Source: Lentibacillus cibarius (GTDB lineage: Bacteria > Bacillota > Bacilli > Bacillales > Amphibacillaceae). From it: a stretch of 64,000 nt of DNA. Positions 45,247-53,672 of the stretch are shown here, one piece after another; the first letter of the stretch is position 1; every line of letters starts with the position of its first letter. The stretch is from contig NZ_VCIA01000001.1 of the NCBI RefSeq assembly GCF_005887555.1, forward strand, positions 3,532,950-3,596,949. The letters run 5' to 3'. The translations under genes were made by a program, and so were the position numbers. The notes below the pieces were generated by a model. That model searched no databases and was not told the DNA's origin. It saw nothing but the letters and a program-made list of their open reading frames with translations.

Positions 45247-45840
45247 ATGCATTATCCAAATGGCAAAAAGAATAACCATACGTATCAAACGCTATCAGGC
45301 ACAAGGCGGTCACAAGGATTCAGTAATCGCGGTATGACACTTGAAGAGGACATCAACGCCACCAATACGTATTACCGTGATAGGAATAAAGCAATTGTTC
45401 ATAAAAAACCGACACCAGTGCAAATAGTAAACGTTCATTATCCAAAAAGAAGTTCCGCTGTCATTACGGAAGGCTATTTTAAGCAGCCATCCACAACTGA
45501 TTATAACGGTGTCTATCGAAACAAACATATTGATTTTGAAGCAAAAGAAACCAAAAATAAAACACGTTTTCCGCTTGCGAATATTCATGAGCACCAGGTT
45601 AGGCATATGAAATCCGTGACAAAGCACGGGGGCATCTGCTTTCTAATTATCCGTTTTTCTAACTTCGGTGAGACGTTCTATATGCCGGCTGAAGTATTTT
45701 TTCCATATTGGGACGAACAGCTTAACGGCGGAAAAAAATCCATCAGTTATGAGACCATTGTGGAAAAAGGATATCCAATCCCGTTCCATTACCAAGCAAG
45801 AGTTCATTATTTGGCAGTAATCGATCAGCTTTATTTCTAG
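45247..45840 (+). CDS. recU: Holliday junction resolvase RecU
   Basis: A 197-residue nuclease that resolves recombination intermediates and chromosome dimers. The active-site region shows GMTLEEDINATNTYY (Glu), VYRNKHIDFEAKETKNKTRF (Asp, Glu, Lys) and NIHEHQVRHMKSVTKHGG (Gln). GGGGGGAAA precedes the ATG. ponA follows after 18 bases, the classic recU-ponA operon linking recombination and wall growth. Confidence 0.96.
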   Translation: MHYPNGKKNNHTYQTLSGTRRSQGFSNRGMTLEEDINATNTYYRDRNKAIVHKKPTPVQIVNVHYPKRSSAVITEGYFKQPSTTDYNGVYRNKHIDFEAKETKNKTRFPLANIHEHQVRHMKSVTKHGGICFLIIRFSNFGETFYMPAEVFFPYWDEQLNGGKKSISYETIVEKGYPIPFHYQARVHYLAVIDQLYF

Positions 45841-45858
45841 ATTGGAGGAGACTGAATT

Positions 45859-48618
45859 ATGGCAGACGGCCAAACACGTACATCAAGAAGAAAGCAAAAA
45901 AAAGCTTCCAAAAAGCCATTATGGAAAAAAATAATATTTATCACGCTTATTGCACTCGTAGCAATTGGAATCGGTGTTGGATCATTGTTCACCTATTATA
46001 TTGTCACAGCACCGGAAATTGATGCATCCAAATTAGATACACCATTTTCATCTAAATTTTATGACATGGATGGCGAGATGTTTGCCGACCTTGGTACAAA
46101 ACAGCGCTCAAAAGTTGAATACGACGATTTACCGGATGTATTGATTGATGCAGTAACTGCAACTGAGGATGCCAGATTTTTTGAACACCCCGGCATTGAT
46201 ATATGGCGAATTGGCGGTGCTGTTGTTGCGAATATAACAAATGGGTTCGGTTCGGAAGGTGCTAGCACCATCACCCAACAAGTTGTGGAAAAATCATTCC
46301 TGTCACCCGAGAAAAAAGTAAGTTTGAAAGTCCAGGAAATGTGGTTGGCATTGCAACTGGAACAGGATTATTCTAAGGAACGCATTTTGGAAATGTATCT
46401 AAATAAGATTTTTTATGGCAATCGAGCCTACGGTGTCAAAAAGGCTGCTGAGCTTTATTTTGGGAAAACCGATTTAGATGAACTGACACTTCCTGAAGCT
46501 GCGATTCTTGCCGGATTACCGCAACGACCGAGTGCATATAATCCGTTTAAGAATCCGGAGTTAATGAAAGAACGAATGGATACAGTTCTGCAATTAATGG
46601 TGAAACATGGGAAAATTTCAGAGGAAGAAGCCAAAGAAGCAAGACAAGTGAAAATAGCCTCGCTTCTTACGGATGATAAACCTGATTCATCTTCTTATCA
46701 GGCATTCTTGCAGCAGGTGGAGCGGGAAGTCAAACAGAAAGTCGATGGTGCTGACATTTATACCGATGGATTGAAAATCTATACAACAATTGATACTGAT
46801 GCACAGAGCCATGTGGACTTTTTACTGTCAAAAAAGGAGGACAACCCGATTAACTATGCCGACCCTGTTGTTGATCCGGACAGTGAAGAAGGTGAAAAAC
46901 TTGATATGCAGGCAGGTGTCACAGTGCTTGACACAAAAACAGGTGCTATACGAGCAATCGGTGGTGCTCGCGACGGATTAGAAAATCGTGGGTATAACCG
47001 TGCAATTCAAATGCAGCGGCAGCCTGGATCAACGTTCAAACCAATTATGGATTATGGACCGGCCATTGAGAATATGCAGTGGTCCACGTATCATCAGCTT
47101 AACGATGACGGTCCATATGATATCGCGGGAACTGACAAACAGATTGAGACATGGGCAAACACTTACTTTGGATGGGTTTCCGCACGATATGCGCTGGAAC
47201 AGTCACTCAACGTACCTGCCGTCAAAACGTTTGATGAAGTAGGTCGTGAAAATGCCAAAGCGTTTGCCGAGAAATTAGGTATATCATTTGGCGACAGCGA
47301 CATAGCACTAACAGATGCAATTGGTGGTAATATAGGTACAAATCCACTGGAAGTTGCAGGAGCGTTCCGGACTTTTGCGAACGGAGGTATATATAATGAA
47401 CCATATGCTGTTACTAAGGTCGAATTTCCGGAAAGCGGAAAAACTGTCAACCTGAAACCTGAACCCGAAGCTGTTATGGCGGATTCCACCGCATATATGA
47501 TTACAGATATGCTCAAAGATGTTGTTACACAAGGAACAGGTACTGGAGCTAATATTTCTGGCCTTCCATTGGCCGGAAAAACAGGAACCACTACAAGGCC
47601 TGGAGTAGATGGCTCCCCTGACGCATGGTTCAGCGGATACAGCACGAATTACACCATCTCCATCTGGACCGGTTATGACAATAACGACATTGGGTTGAAA
47701 GGCTCAGAAACGAAAGTGCCACTTTCATTGTTTAAGCATATTATGTCCGAACTGTCCAAGGATCAAGAGACGCCGGACTTTACGAAACCAGATTCAGTCG
47801 TAGAAGTCGCAGTTGAAAAAGGTTCAAGACCGGCGAAATTGCCGAGCGATTATACTCCTGATTCAAAAATCGTCACCGAATTATTTGTCAAAGGTACAGA
47901 ACCATCCAAAACATCAGAGCGTTTTGAGCAGCTGGATCCTGTAAAAGATCTGGAAGCAACATTCGATTCAGATTCTGCCACTATTCAAGTAGAATGGGAC
48001 TATGAAACGGAGCAGGATATTTCATTTGAAGTTAGTGCCCGCGTTGGTGATGGCCAAAAGCAAAAACTGTCTTCCACAGAAGAAACAGCAATGGAAATTT
48101 CGAATGTGGAACCAGGAACTAAATATCACATTGAGGTTGTTGCTATAAATAATAAAACGAAAGCCAACAAGAGCGAACCGGTAACGGCAACTGTTAAAGT
48201 CCCTGAAGATTTAGAAGATGATGAGGAAATAGAGGACGAAGAAGAAAAAGAAGATGATGAAGATGAGGACAAAAAAGGCAATATTCCAGCGGTCGGTTCA
48301 TTGCGTGCTAGGCAAATTGGTGCAGGTATTGATGTTAGTTGGCAATACAATGGTCCCCCTGCCCAATATGAAGTGGTCGTTTCACGTGATGGAACACAAA
48401 TAAAGACACAAACTGTAGCTACCAAGGGAATTGTTATTGAGGGTGATGGCGTACAGTCAGGGCAATCCTATACCATAACTGTTGTACCTATAGGCCGTAA
48501 CGGTGCAAGCAAAGGAGATGAAGGTGAAGCAAAAAGCACAAAAGTGACCATATCTGATTCTAACGAAACTGTTTCAAATGATGGTAATGACGATGATGAT
48601 AATAGTGACGATGAATAA
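45859..48618 (+). CDS. ponA: Bifunctional penicillin-binding protein 1A (PonA) with two FN3-like domains
   Basis: A 919-residue class A PBP. A cytoplasmic basic tail and membrane helix (about residues 24-52) precede the glycosyltransferase domain (EDARFFEHPGID near 103). The transpeptidase has the active-site serine in GSTFKP (about 390) and KTGTT near 574. The C-terminus carries two fibronectin-III-like domains (from about 690 and 815), split by an extremely acidic linker of D and E, and ends in an acidic D/N tail. That acidity suits life in a salty environment. Client of GpsB. Confidence 0.95.
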   Translation: MADGQTRTSRRKQKKASKKPLWKKIIFITLIALVAIGIGVGSLFTYYIVTAPEIDASKLDTPFSSKFYDMDGEMFADLGTKQRSKVEYDDLPDVLIDAVTATEDARFFEHPGIDIWRIGGAVVANITNGFGSEGASTITQQVVEKSFLSPEKKVSLKVQEMWLALQLEQDYSKERILEMYLNKIFYGNRAYGVKKAAELYFGKTDLDELTLPEAAILAGLPQRPSAYNPFKNPELMKERMDTVLQLMVKHGKISEEEAKEARQVKIASLLTDDKPDSSSYQAFLQQVEREVKQKVDGADIYTDGLKIYTTIDTDAQSHVDFLLSKKEDNPINYADPVVDPDSEEGEKLDMQAGVTVLDTKTGAIRAIGGARDGLENRGYNRAIQMQRQPGSTFKPIMDYGPAIENMQWSTYHQLNDDGPYDIAGTDKQIETWANTYFGWVSARYALEQSLNVPAVKTFDEVGRENAKAFAEKLGISFGDSDIALTDAIGGNIGTNPLEVAGAFRTFANGGIYNEPYAVTKVEFPESGKTVNLKPEPEAVMADSTAYMITDMLKDVVTQGTGTGANISGLPLAGKTGTTTRPGVDGSPDAWFSGYSTNYTISIWTGYDNNDIGLKGSETKVPLSLFKHIMSELSKDQETPDFTKPDSVVEVAVEKGSRPAKLPSDYTPDSKIVTELFVKGTEPSKTSERFEQLDPVKDLEATFDSDSATIQVEWDYETEQDISFEVSARVGDGQKQKLSSTEETAMEISNVEPGTKYHIEVVAINNKTKANKSEPVTATVKVPEDLEDDEEIEDEEEKEDDEDEDKKGNIPAVGSLRARQIGAGIDVSWQYNGPPAQYEVVVSRDGTQIKTQTVATKGIVIEGDGVQSGQSYTITVVPIGRNGASKGDEGEAKSTKVTISDSNETVSNDGNDDDDNSDDE

Positions 48619-48652
48619 CTGAAAAAACTAGTAAAACGGTGGATACAAAAAG

Positions 48653-48697
48653 AACAAAAGAGGTAGCCTTCCAATTCAGAAGCGGCCTCTTTTGTTT
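48653..48697 (+). terminator. Terminator of the recU-ponA operon
   Basis: AACAAAAGAGG pairs with CCTCTTTTGTT around an inner imperfect stem, followed by TTCTC. Confidence 0.8.
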
Positions 48698-48757
48698 CTC
48701 ATCTAGAAAACAGGGTTGCTGCGGACAACTATAAATCAGCCATGTACAACAACTTTG

Positions 48758-48785
48758 TACAGGACGTGACGTACTTGCGCCTTTG
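48758..48785 (-). repeat. Dispersed intergenic repeat, copy 2
   Basis: ACAGGACGTGACG (13 bases identical to copy 1 at about 16.5 kb), then CGCCTTTG, ending 4 bases before the nth stop. The central part is shorter than in copy 1. Confidence 0.5.
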
Positions 48786-48789
48786 ACCC

Positions 48790-49452
48790 TCAGTTTTCGA
48801 TTGTTTCGTGTTTCTTCATTCGTTTTTGTCCTTCACGACATAAATCGAGCAATGGACATTCCGGACATTGCGGATTCCTTGCCTTGCAATGGTACCTGCC
48901 AAAGAAAATCATCCGATGGTGTGTGTCCGCCCATGCTTCTTTTGGTACTTTTTTCATTAATGTCTCTTCCACTTCAAGTACTGAGTCCTTCCAACGACAT
49001 ATCCCAAGCCGTTTAGCAACACGTTCAACATGGGTGTCAACTGCAATTGCCGGCTCGTTAAATGCAACAGAGGCGACAACATTGGCAGTTTTGCGACCAA
49101 CACCGGCTAACTTCATCAATTCTGTTTTTGTCCGTGGCACTTCCCCACCATAATCATCGATTAGCATTTGGCATAGTTTTCGAATATTTTTTGCCTTATT
49201 TCGGTATAGCCCGATTGACTTAATATCCTGTTCTAATTCCGTTAGTGATACCGCTAAATAATCTTCGGGTGTCTTATATTTTGCAAATAATGAAGCTGTT
49301 ACTTTGTTTACAAGATTGTCTGTACATTGAGCGGATAATAGGACGGCGATGACAAGTTCAAATGGATTGCGGTGATTCAATTCACATTGCGCCTCCGGAA
49401 ACATTTCTTCCATGACTTCAAGGCAGTGTTGTACTTGTTTCTTATTTAGCAT
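48790..49452 (-). CDS. nth: Endonuclease III (DNA glycosylase/AP lyase)
   Basis: A 220-residue base-excision repair enzyme for oxidised pyrimidines. The helix-hairpin-helix LAGVGRKTANVVASVA contains the catalytic lysine, and the aspartate is in AVDTHVERVAKRLG. The 4Fe-4S loop C-x6-C-x2-C-x5-C is visible in CKARNPQCPECPLLDLC. The start is ATG 49452. B. subtilis has ypoC between nth and ponA, which is absent here. dnaD lies five bases upstream. Confidence 0.95.
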   Translation of the reverse strand: MLNKKQVQHCLEVMEEMFPEAQCELNHRNPFELVIAVLLSAQCTDNLVNKVTASLFAKYKTPEDYLAVSLTELEQDIKSIGLYRNKAKNIRKLCQMLIDDYGGEVPRTKTELMKLAGVGRKTANVVASVAFNEPAIAVDTHVERVAKRLGICRWKDSVLEVEETLMKKVPKEAWADTHHRMIFFGRYHCKARNPQCPECPLLDLCREGQKRMKKHETIEN

Positions 49453-49457
49453 TCCTC

Positions 49458-50138
49458 CTACTCCTCCTCCAGCCAATTATAATAAATGGACGTATCCCGT
49501 TTTTCCTCAGCGGATTCCTTCTTTATAGTTCCGGTTCCGTGAAAAGCTTTGCTCGCATCCCGCGCTTGCTCGACAGAATGGATCCCCTTCTTTTTCCATT
49601 CACGAAGAATACGGTCAATATATTTGAAATTTAGTTTGCCCATCAGCACCGATTCACGCAACGCAGCTTTTATCAGTGCGGGAGCCAGTTCATCCTCATC
49701 GAGCCACGTATTGATCATTTCAATTTCAAATGGTGACAACGGCCTGCCAAATTCCTGTTCAAACAATACAAAAATCGTACCCTCATGTTCGTGTGCCGTT
49801 TTCTGTTGCTGTTCGGCAAATAATTGTTCCCAGAGTGGATTTAAGCTATACGCCTCAGTGATTTGATTACGATCATTTTTCAGTTGCTCAATGGATAAAT
49901 GATTATTTTGGATAAGTTTCCGTAGTATGTTGGCACATTCCTTCTCACTTATTTTCATATGCCCAGCTATATCTTCCGGCGTGGGGAATTCATTGTTTGC
50001 CTGCATAAAGCGGACAAGCTGCAAGATGACCATTACTTCTGTTTCATTCAGACCGAGTGATACATACCTTTCAAGCAGTCTGGCAGGTAATTGTACTTGA
50101 TTTAACAAAATATCCTGAAATGAAATGAAATTAGTCAT
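49458..50138 (-). CDS. dnaD: DNA replication initiation protein DnaD
   Basis: A 226-residue primosome protein. The N-terminal winged helix (about residues 30-95, LGLNETEVMVILQLVRFMQ to ECANILRKLIQNN) and the C-terminal DDBH2 domain (EQEFGRPLSPFEIEMINTWL to ILREWKKKGI) are both complete. It acts with DnaB and DnaI to load the helicase. Operon with nth. Confidence 0.94.
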   Translation of the reverse strand: MTNFISFQDILLNQVQLPARLLERYVSLGLNETEVMVILQLVRFMQANNEFPTPEDIAGHMKISEKECANILRKLIQNNHLSIEQLKNDRNQITEAYSLNPLWEQLFAEQQQKTAHEHEGTIFVLFEQEFGRPLSPFEIEMINTWLDEDELAPALIKAALRESVLMGKLNFKYIDRILREWKKKGIHSVEQARDASKAFHGTGTIKKESAEEKRDTSIYYNWLEEE

Positions 50139-50186
50139 AGGAATTGATACACCTCATTTCTCAACCTATCATATAAGAAGATAAAA

Positions 50187-50212
50187 CCCCTTGCGCTATA
50201 TGCAAGGGATTT
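50187..50212 (-). terminator. Terminator between asnS and dnaD
   Basis: On the minus strand, CCCTTGC and GCAAGGG pair across a 7-base loop and are followed by GTTTTATC. It sits between asnS and dnaD, so dnaD probably has its own promoter. Confidence 0.7.
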
Positions 50213-50245
50213 TGAAGAAGAACAGTCATATTGCCATATGGAAAG

Positions 50246-51538
50246 TTAAGGGTAAAGACGGTTTAACAGTCTTGGGAATGGAATAGTTTCACGTACATGT
50301 TCCACCCCGGTAATCCAAGCAACCGTCCGTTCCAATCCTAATCCAAATCCGGAATGTGGTACACTTCCGTATTGGCGCAGCTCCAGATACCATTGGTACG
50401 CCGGGCCTGATAAATCGTGTTCCTCATAGCGCTGTTTCATTAATTCAGGGTCATCGATTCGTTGTGAACCGCCAACAACCTCTCCGTATCCTTCTGGTGC
50501 GATAAGGTCAGCGCACAGTACAACATCCGGGCGCTCCGGATCAGGTTTCATGTAAAACGCTTTTATATCTGCCGGATAGTTGGTGATGAAGACCGGCTTG
50601 TCAAAACTCTCCGCTATAGCTGTTTCATGCGGTGCACCAAAGTCTTCGCCCCATTCAATATCATCAAAACCTTTTTCCTTCAATAACTGTACGGCATCGT
50701 CATAACTTATTCTTGGAAAAGGAGCCTGAACTGTTTCCAATTTTGTAGTGTCACGTCCTAGTGTCTGTAGTTCAAGCTTACAATTTTGTAAAACGGATTG
50801 CACGACGAAACTCACATATTGTTCTTGTATCTCTAGGCTTTCGTCATGATCAACAAATGCCATTTCTGGTTCAATCATCCAAAACTCAATCAAGTGCCGA
50901 CGTGTTTTTGATTTTTCTGCGCGGAATGTTGGGCCGAATGAGAACACTTTACCCAAAGCCATTGCAGCTGCTTCCATATAAAGCTGACCACTTTGGGATA
51001 AATAAGCATCCTCGTCGAAATATTTGGTATGGAACAGTTCGGTTGTTCCTTCTGCCGACGCACCGGTCAAAATCGGTGCATCAACTTTTACATATCCATT
51101 ATTATTAAAATATTCATACGTAGCCCTGATAATTTCATTTCTGACTTTCATCACAGCATGCTGGCGACTGGACCGGAGCCACAAGTGACGGTGATCCATC
51201 AAAAATTCTGTTCCGTGTTCTTTTGGCGTTATAGGATAGTCTGAAGCTTCTTGTATGAGTTCAATACCCTTCACCTGCATTTCATAACCAAATGGGGATC
51301 GTTTATCTTCCACAATTGTTCCGGTTATGTACATGGATGATTCCTGATTCAAATTTTTAGCAAGCTGAAATACTTCTTCGGTGACATCATTTTTGGCAAC
51401 GACGCCTTGCATAAATCCGGTTCCATCTCGCAGCTGCAGAAATGCAATTTTACCACTGGATCGTTTATTGGTCAGCCATACACCAATAGTTACTTCTTGT
51501 CCTTCATATGCTGGTACTTGTGCAATAGTTGTTTTCAT
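50246..51538 (-). CDS. asnS: Asparaginyl-tRNA synthetase
   Basis: A 430-residue class IIb synthetase. The N-terminal OB-fold (about residues 1-100) shows [21 protein letters not shown]. Class II motif 2 is [19 protein letters not shown] and motif 3 [16 protein letters not shown]. No T-box leader was seen upstream. It follows aspB by 21 bases, as in B. subtilis. Confidence 0.96.
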   Translation of the reverse strand: MKTTIAQVPAYEGQEVTIGVWLTNKRSSGKIAFLQLRDGTGFMQGVVAKNDVTEEVFQLAKNLNQESSMYITGTIVEDKRSPFGYEMQVKGIELIQEASDYPITPKEHGTEFLMDHRHLWLRSSRQHAVMKVRNEIIRATYEYFNNNGYVKVDAPILTGASAEGTTELFHTKYFDEDAYLSQSGQLYMEAAAMALGKVFSFGPTFRAEKSKTRRHLIEFWMIEPEMAFVDHDESLEIQEQYVSFVVQSVLQNCKLELQTLGRDTTKLETVQAPFPRISYDDAVQLLKEKGFDDIEWGEDFGAPHETAIAESFDKPVFITNYPADIKAFYMKPDPERPDVVLCADLIAPEGYGEVVGGSQRIDDPELMKQRYEEHDLSGPAYQWYLELRQYGSVPHSGFGLGLERTVAWITGVEHVRETIPFPRLLNRLYP

Positions 51539-51559
51539 TCAAATGCTACCTCCGATAAG

Positions 51560-52744
51560 CTAGGATTGATGGTTCTTCACGAATCGTTTTATACGCTGGC
51601 TCGCTTCTTTTAAAGTGTCGGTGGAAACGGCATACGATAATCGAACATTTTCATATGCGCCAAAACCTGTCCCTGGAACAAGTGCTACTTTCTCTTCTTC
51701 AAGCAAGGCCTTCACCCAGTCATCAACTGTCTCGAATCCATTCATTTTTACGGCCTCATAAACATTCGGGAATAGATAAAATGCTCCTTTAGGTTTTACA
51801 CAGGTGATACCTGGTATATCATTCAAAAGCCCATAAAATATTTCTAACCGTTCCGCAAAAATTTGTCGCATTTCCGTATTGGAATCACTACTTGAGCGAT
51901 AAGCGGCAAGTGCTGCATATTGTGCGATTGACGTTGGGTTTGATGTTGAATGGGATGCAAGATTGGTCATCGGCTTGATCACTTCCGTCGGCCCTGCAGC
52001 ATACCCGATTCTCCAGCCTGTCATTGCATGTGATTTGGAAACACCATTAATGATGACGGTCTGTTTTTTTAGTGATGATGATAGTTCCGCAATCGAAACA
52101 TGGCTGTCATCGGTATAAATTAGCTGCTCATAAATTTCATCAGACACGATAAGAACGCCATACTTTAGACATACATCACCGATCGCATGCAGCTCGTCTT
52201 TACTGTAAACCATACCTGTCGGGTTGTTCGGTGAATTAATGATAACAGCTTTCGTCTGCGGAGTGATGGCCGCTTCAAGTTGTTCAGGTGTTATTTTAAA
52301 GCTGTTCTTTTCTTCTGCATTGATAATCACTGGTTTTCCTTCAGCTAATTTGATCTGTTCCGGATAACTCACCCAATAAGGTGCAGGTACGATTACTTCA
52401 TCGCCCTTGTTCAATAAAACCTGAAACAGTGTGTACAAAGCATGTTTAGCTCCTGTTGTAACAATAATTTCATCAGGGCTATACAAAAGTCCGTTATCCT
52501 GTTGGAATTTGTCTGTAATGGCTTGTTTTAATTCCGGTATTCCCCCGGAAGGTGTATACTTAGTAAAACCGTTTCTCATGGCGTCTGCTGCCGCATCAAG
52601 AATATAGTCAGGTGTATTGAAATCCGGTTCACCCGCACCGAGTCCAATCACGTCGTAACCTTTACTTTTCAGTTCATTTGCTTTAGCTGTAATAGCCAGA
52701 GTGGCTGATGGGGAAAGTGTCTTCACCCTGTTTGCCAGTTCCAT
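51560..52744 (-). CDS. aspB: Aspartate aminotransferase
   Basis: A 394-residue class I PLP aminotransferase (aspartate/2-oxoglutarate). The PLP lysine is in GVSKSHAMTGWRIGYAAG (about residue 235). NSPNNPTGMVYS and VSDEIYEQLIY carry other cofactor contacts, and the C-terminal arginine for the carboxylate is in RLSYAVS. AAAGGAGG precedes the ATG. Located between ypmB and asnS. Confidence 0.94.
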   Translation of the reverse strand: MELANRVKTLSPSATLAITAKANELKSKGYDVIGLGAGEPDFNTPDYILDAAADAMRNGFTKYTPSGGIPELKQAITDKFQQDNGLLYSPDEIIVTTGAKHALYTLFQVLLNKGDEVIVPAPYWVSYPEQIKLAEGKPVIINAEEKNSFKITPEQLEAAITPQTKAVIINSPNNPTGMVYSKDELHAIGDVCLKYGVLIVSDEIYEQLIYTDDSHVSIAELSSSLKKQTVIINGVSKSHAMTGWRIGYAAGPTEVIKPMTNLASHSTSNPTSIAQYAALAAYRSSSDSNTEMRQIFAERLEIFYGLLNDIPGITCVKPKGAFYLFPNVYEAVKMNGFETVDDWVKALLEEEKVALVPGTGFGAYENVRLSYAVSTDTLKEASQRIKRFVKNHQS

Positions 52745-52748
52745 TTAA

Positions 52749-53294
52749 TCATCCTCCTTTATTAAACATCCGCTTAAATCCCATTAATTCAATTTGTTTA
52801 CCATCATTCATGGATACATATTCCATTATATAACGTCCTGCACTATTTTCGTAAGTGATTTCCCATGCTGGCAATTTGTCATTTGTTATAAGCGCTGGTG
52901 TGATATCAAACAACATGCAGTTTGTACAATGATCACGCCAGTCTGTCTGAATGGTCTTTTTCGGTATTATTTCGGAACGATTAACAATTACGCTGTCAGT
53001 ATTATTTTCGTTAAATGGGTAAAACATAATGGCAGCTTGCTGATCACCCATTTTACCATAAATGATATGATAAGCATCGCTTCCATGAAAGCGTTCGATA
53101 CGGTCAATCGTATTTATAGCTGTTTCTTTTAGAACCTTTTGTTTCACCTGTTTAAAAGACGCTGTACGTTCTTGCTGTGTTGCCTGATACAGATAAACAA
53201 CTGTAATCAGACAGAAAACGACAGCTAGACATATAATTCCTGCCAGCCATTTTAGCCATCCCGGAACAGTAAACCAGGGAAATCGATTATTCAT
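52749..53294 (-). CDS. ypmB: YpmB family membrane-anchored protein
   Basis: A 181-residue protein with a single N-terminal membrane helix (about residues 15-38) and an outside domain with PepSY/DUF5590-like features (QVKQKVLKETAINTIDRIER, and AWEITYENSAGRYIMEYVSM). It has a cysteine pair, DHCTNCML. The start is taken as ATG 53294. TTG and GTG lie shortly before it in frame. A 13-codon frame with a strong ribosome site overlaps this start. Confidence 0.85.
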   Translation of the reverse strand: MNNRFPWFTVPGWLKWLAGIICLAVVFCLITVVYLYQATQQERTASFKQVKQKVLKETAINTIDRIERFHGSDAYHIIYGKMGDQQAAIMFYPFNENNTDSVIVNRSEIIPKKTIQTDWRDHCTNCMLFDITPALITNDKLPAWEITYENSAGRYIMEYVSMNDGKQIELMGFKRMFNKGG

Positions 53295-53328
53295 TATTGC
53301 CACGTTCCGCAAATTTGTGCAGTTTCAT
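53287..53328 (-). CDS. 13-codon upstream frame overlapping the ypmB start
   Basis: ATG 53328 lies directly behind GGAGGAAGAGGA, the only strong ribosome site in front of ypmB. It encodes MKLHKFAERGNNE and stops just past the ypmB ATG (overlap ATGAATAA). It probably serves to feed ribosomes to ypmB by coupling. It may be a remnant left where ypmA lies in B. subtilis. Confidence 0.5.
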   Translation of the reverse strand: MKLHKFAERGNNE

Positions 53329-53413
53329 TCCTCTTCCTCCAGTCAAATACTTCTTGTTTTATCACATTTTGCTATTCATAGTGCTGTAATCAGTGCAAAT
53401 ACTAAACATACGG

Positions 53414-53442
53414 TTGAAATTAAATATCTGAGCATATATTTT
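53414..53442 (+). promoter_or_regulatory. Candidate plus-strand promoter in the dinG-ypmB gap
   Basis: TTGAAA, 17-base spacer, TATTTT. It points opposite to the flanking genes and lies just upstream of a plus-strand terminator. Confidence 0.4.
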
Positions 53443-53448
53443 ACAGTA

Positions 53449-53555
53449 TAACAAGCATTACAGTGAATTTGTTTCTTTTTATTTATTTCAACAAATTTTC
53501 CAGCCCCATTCCATTACCAACTTTACTGATGCATCAAGCGGTGCATCAGTTTTTT
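53449..53555 (+). ncRNA. Candidate plus-strand small RNA of about 107 nt
   Basis: From the candidate promoter to a perfect intrinsic terminator. The terminator is ACTGATGCA (53525-53533) paired with TGCATCAGT (53542-53550), then T6, which runs on the plus strand only. Both neighbours, dinG and ypmB, are on the minus strand, so this terminator does not serve them. The predicted RNA has a C-rich single-stranded stretch CCAGCCCC near 53500 that could pair with ribosome sites. The 360-base gap holds no protein gene. Confidence 0.42.
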
Positions 53556-53672
53556 ACATGTGATCAAAGGTCGGATTGGAACTAAAATTCAATGGATAAC
53601 ATCAGAATATTGCGATGATTCATTCCAGGCTGGGAAAGTCGAACTTTAGAAATACTTCGGGCTGTAACTTTT

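Noticed and set aside
47163..47645. Minus-strand open frame of 160 codons inside ponA
   Set aside because: Antisense shadow of the transpeptidase domain, without a ribosome site or a known domain.
53313..53672. Looked for ypmA between dinG and ypmB
   Set aside because: All minus-strand frames are broken by early stops. Only the 13-codon frame has a ribosome site.
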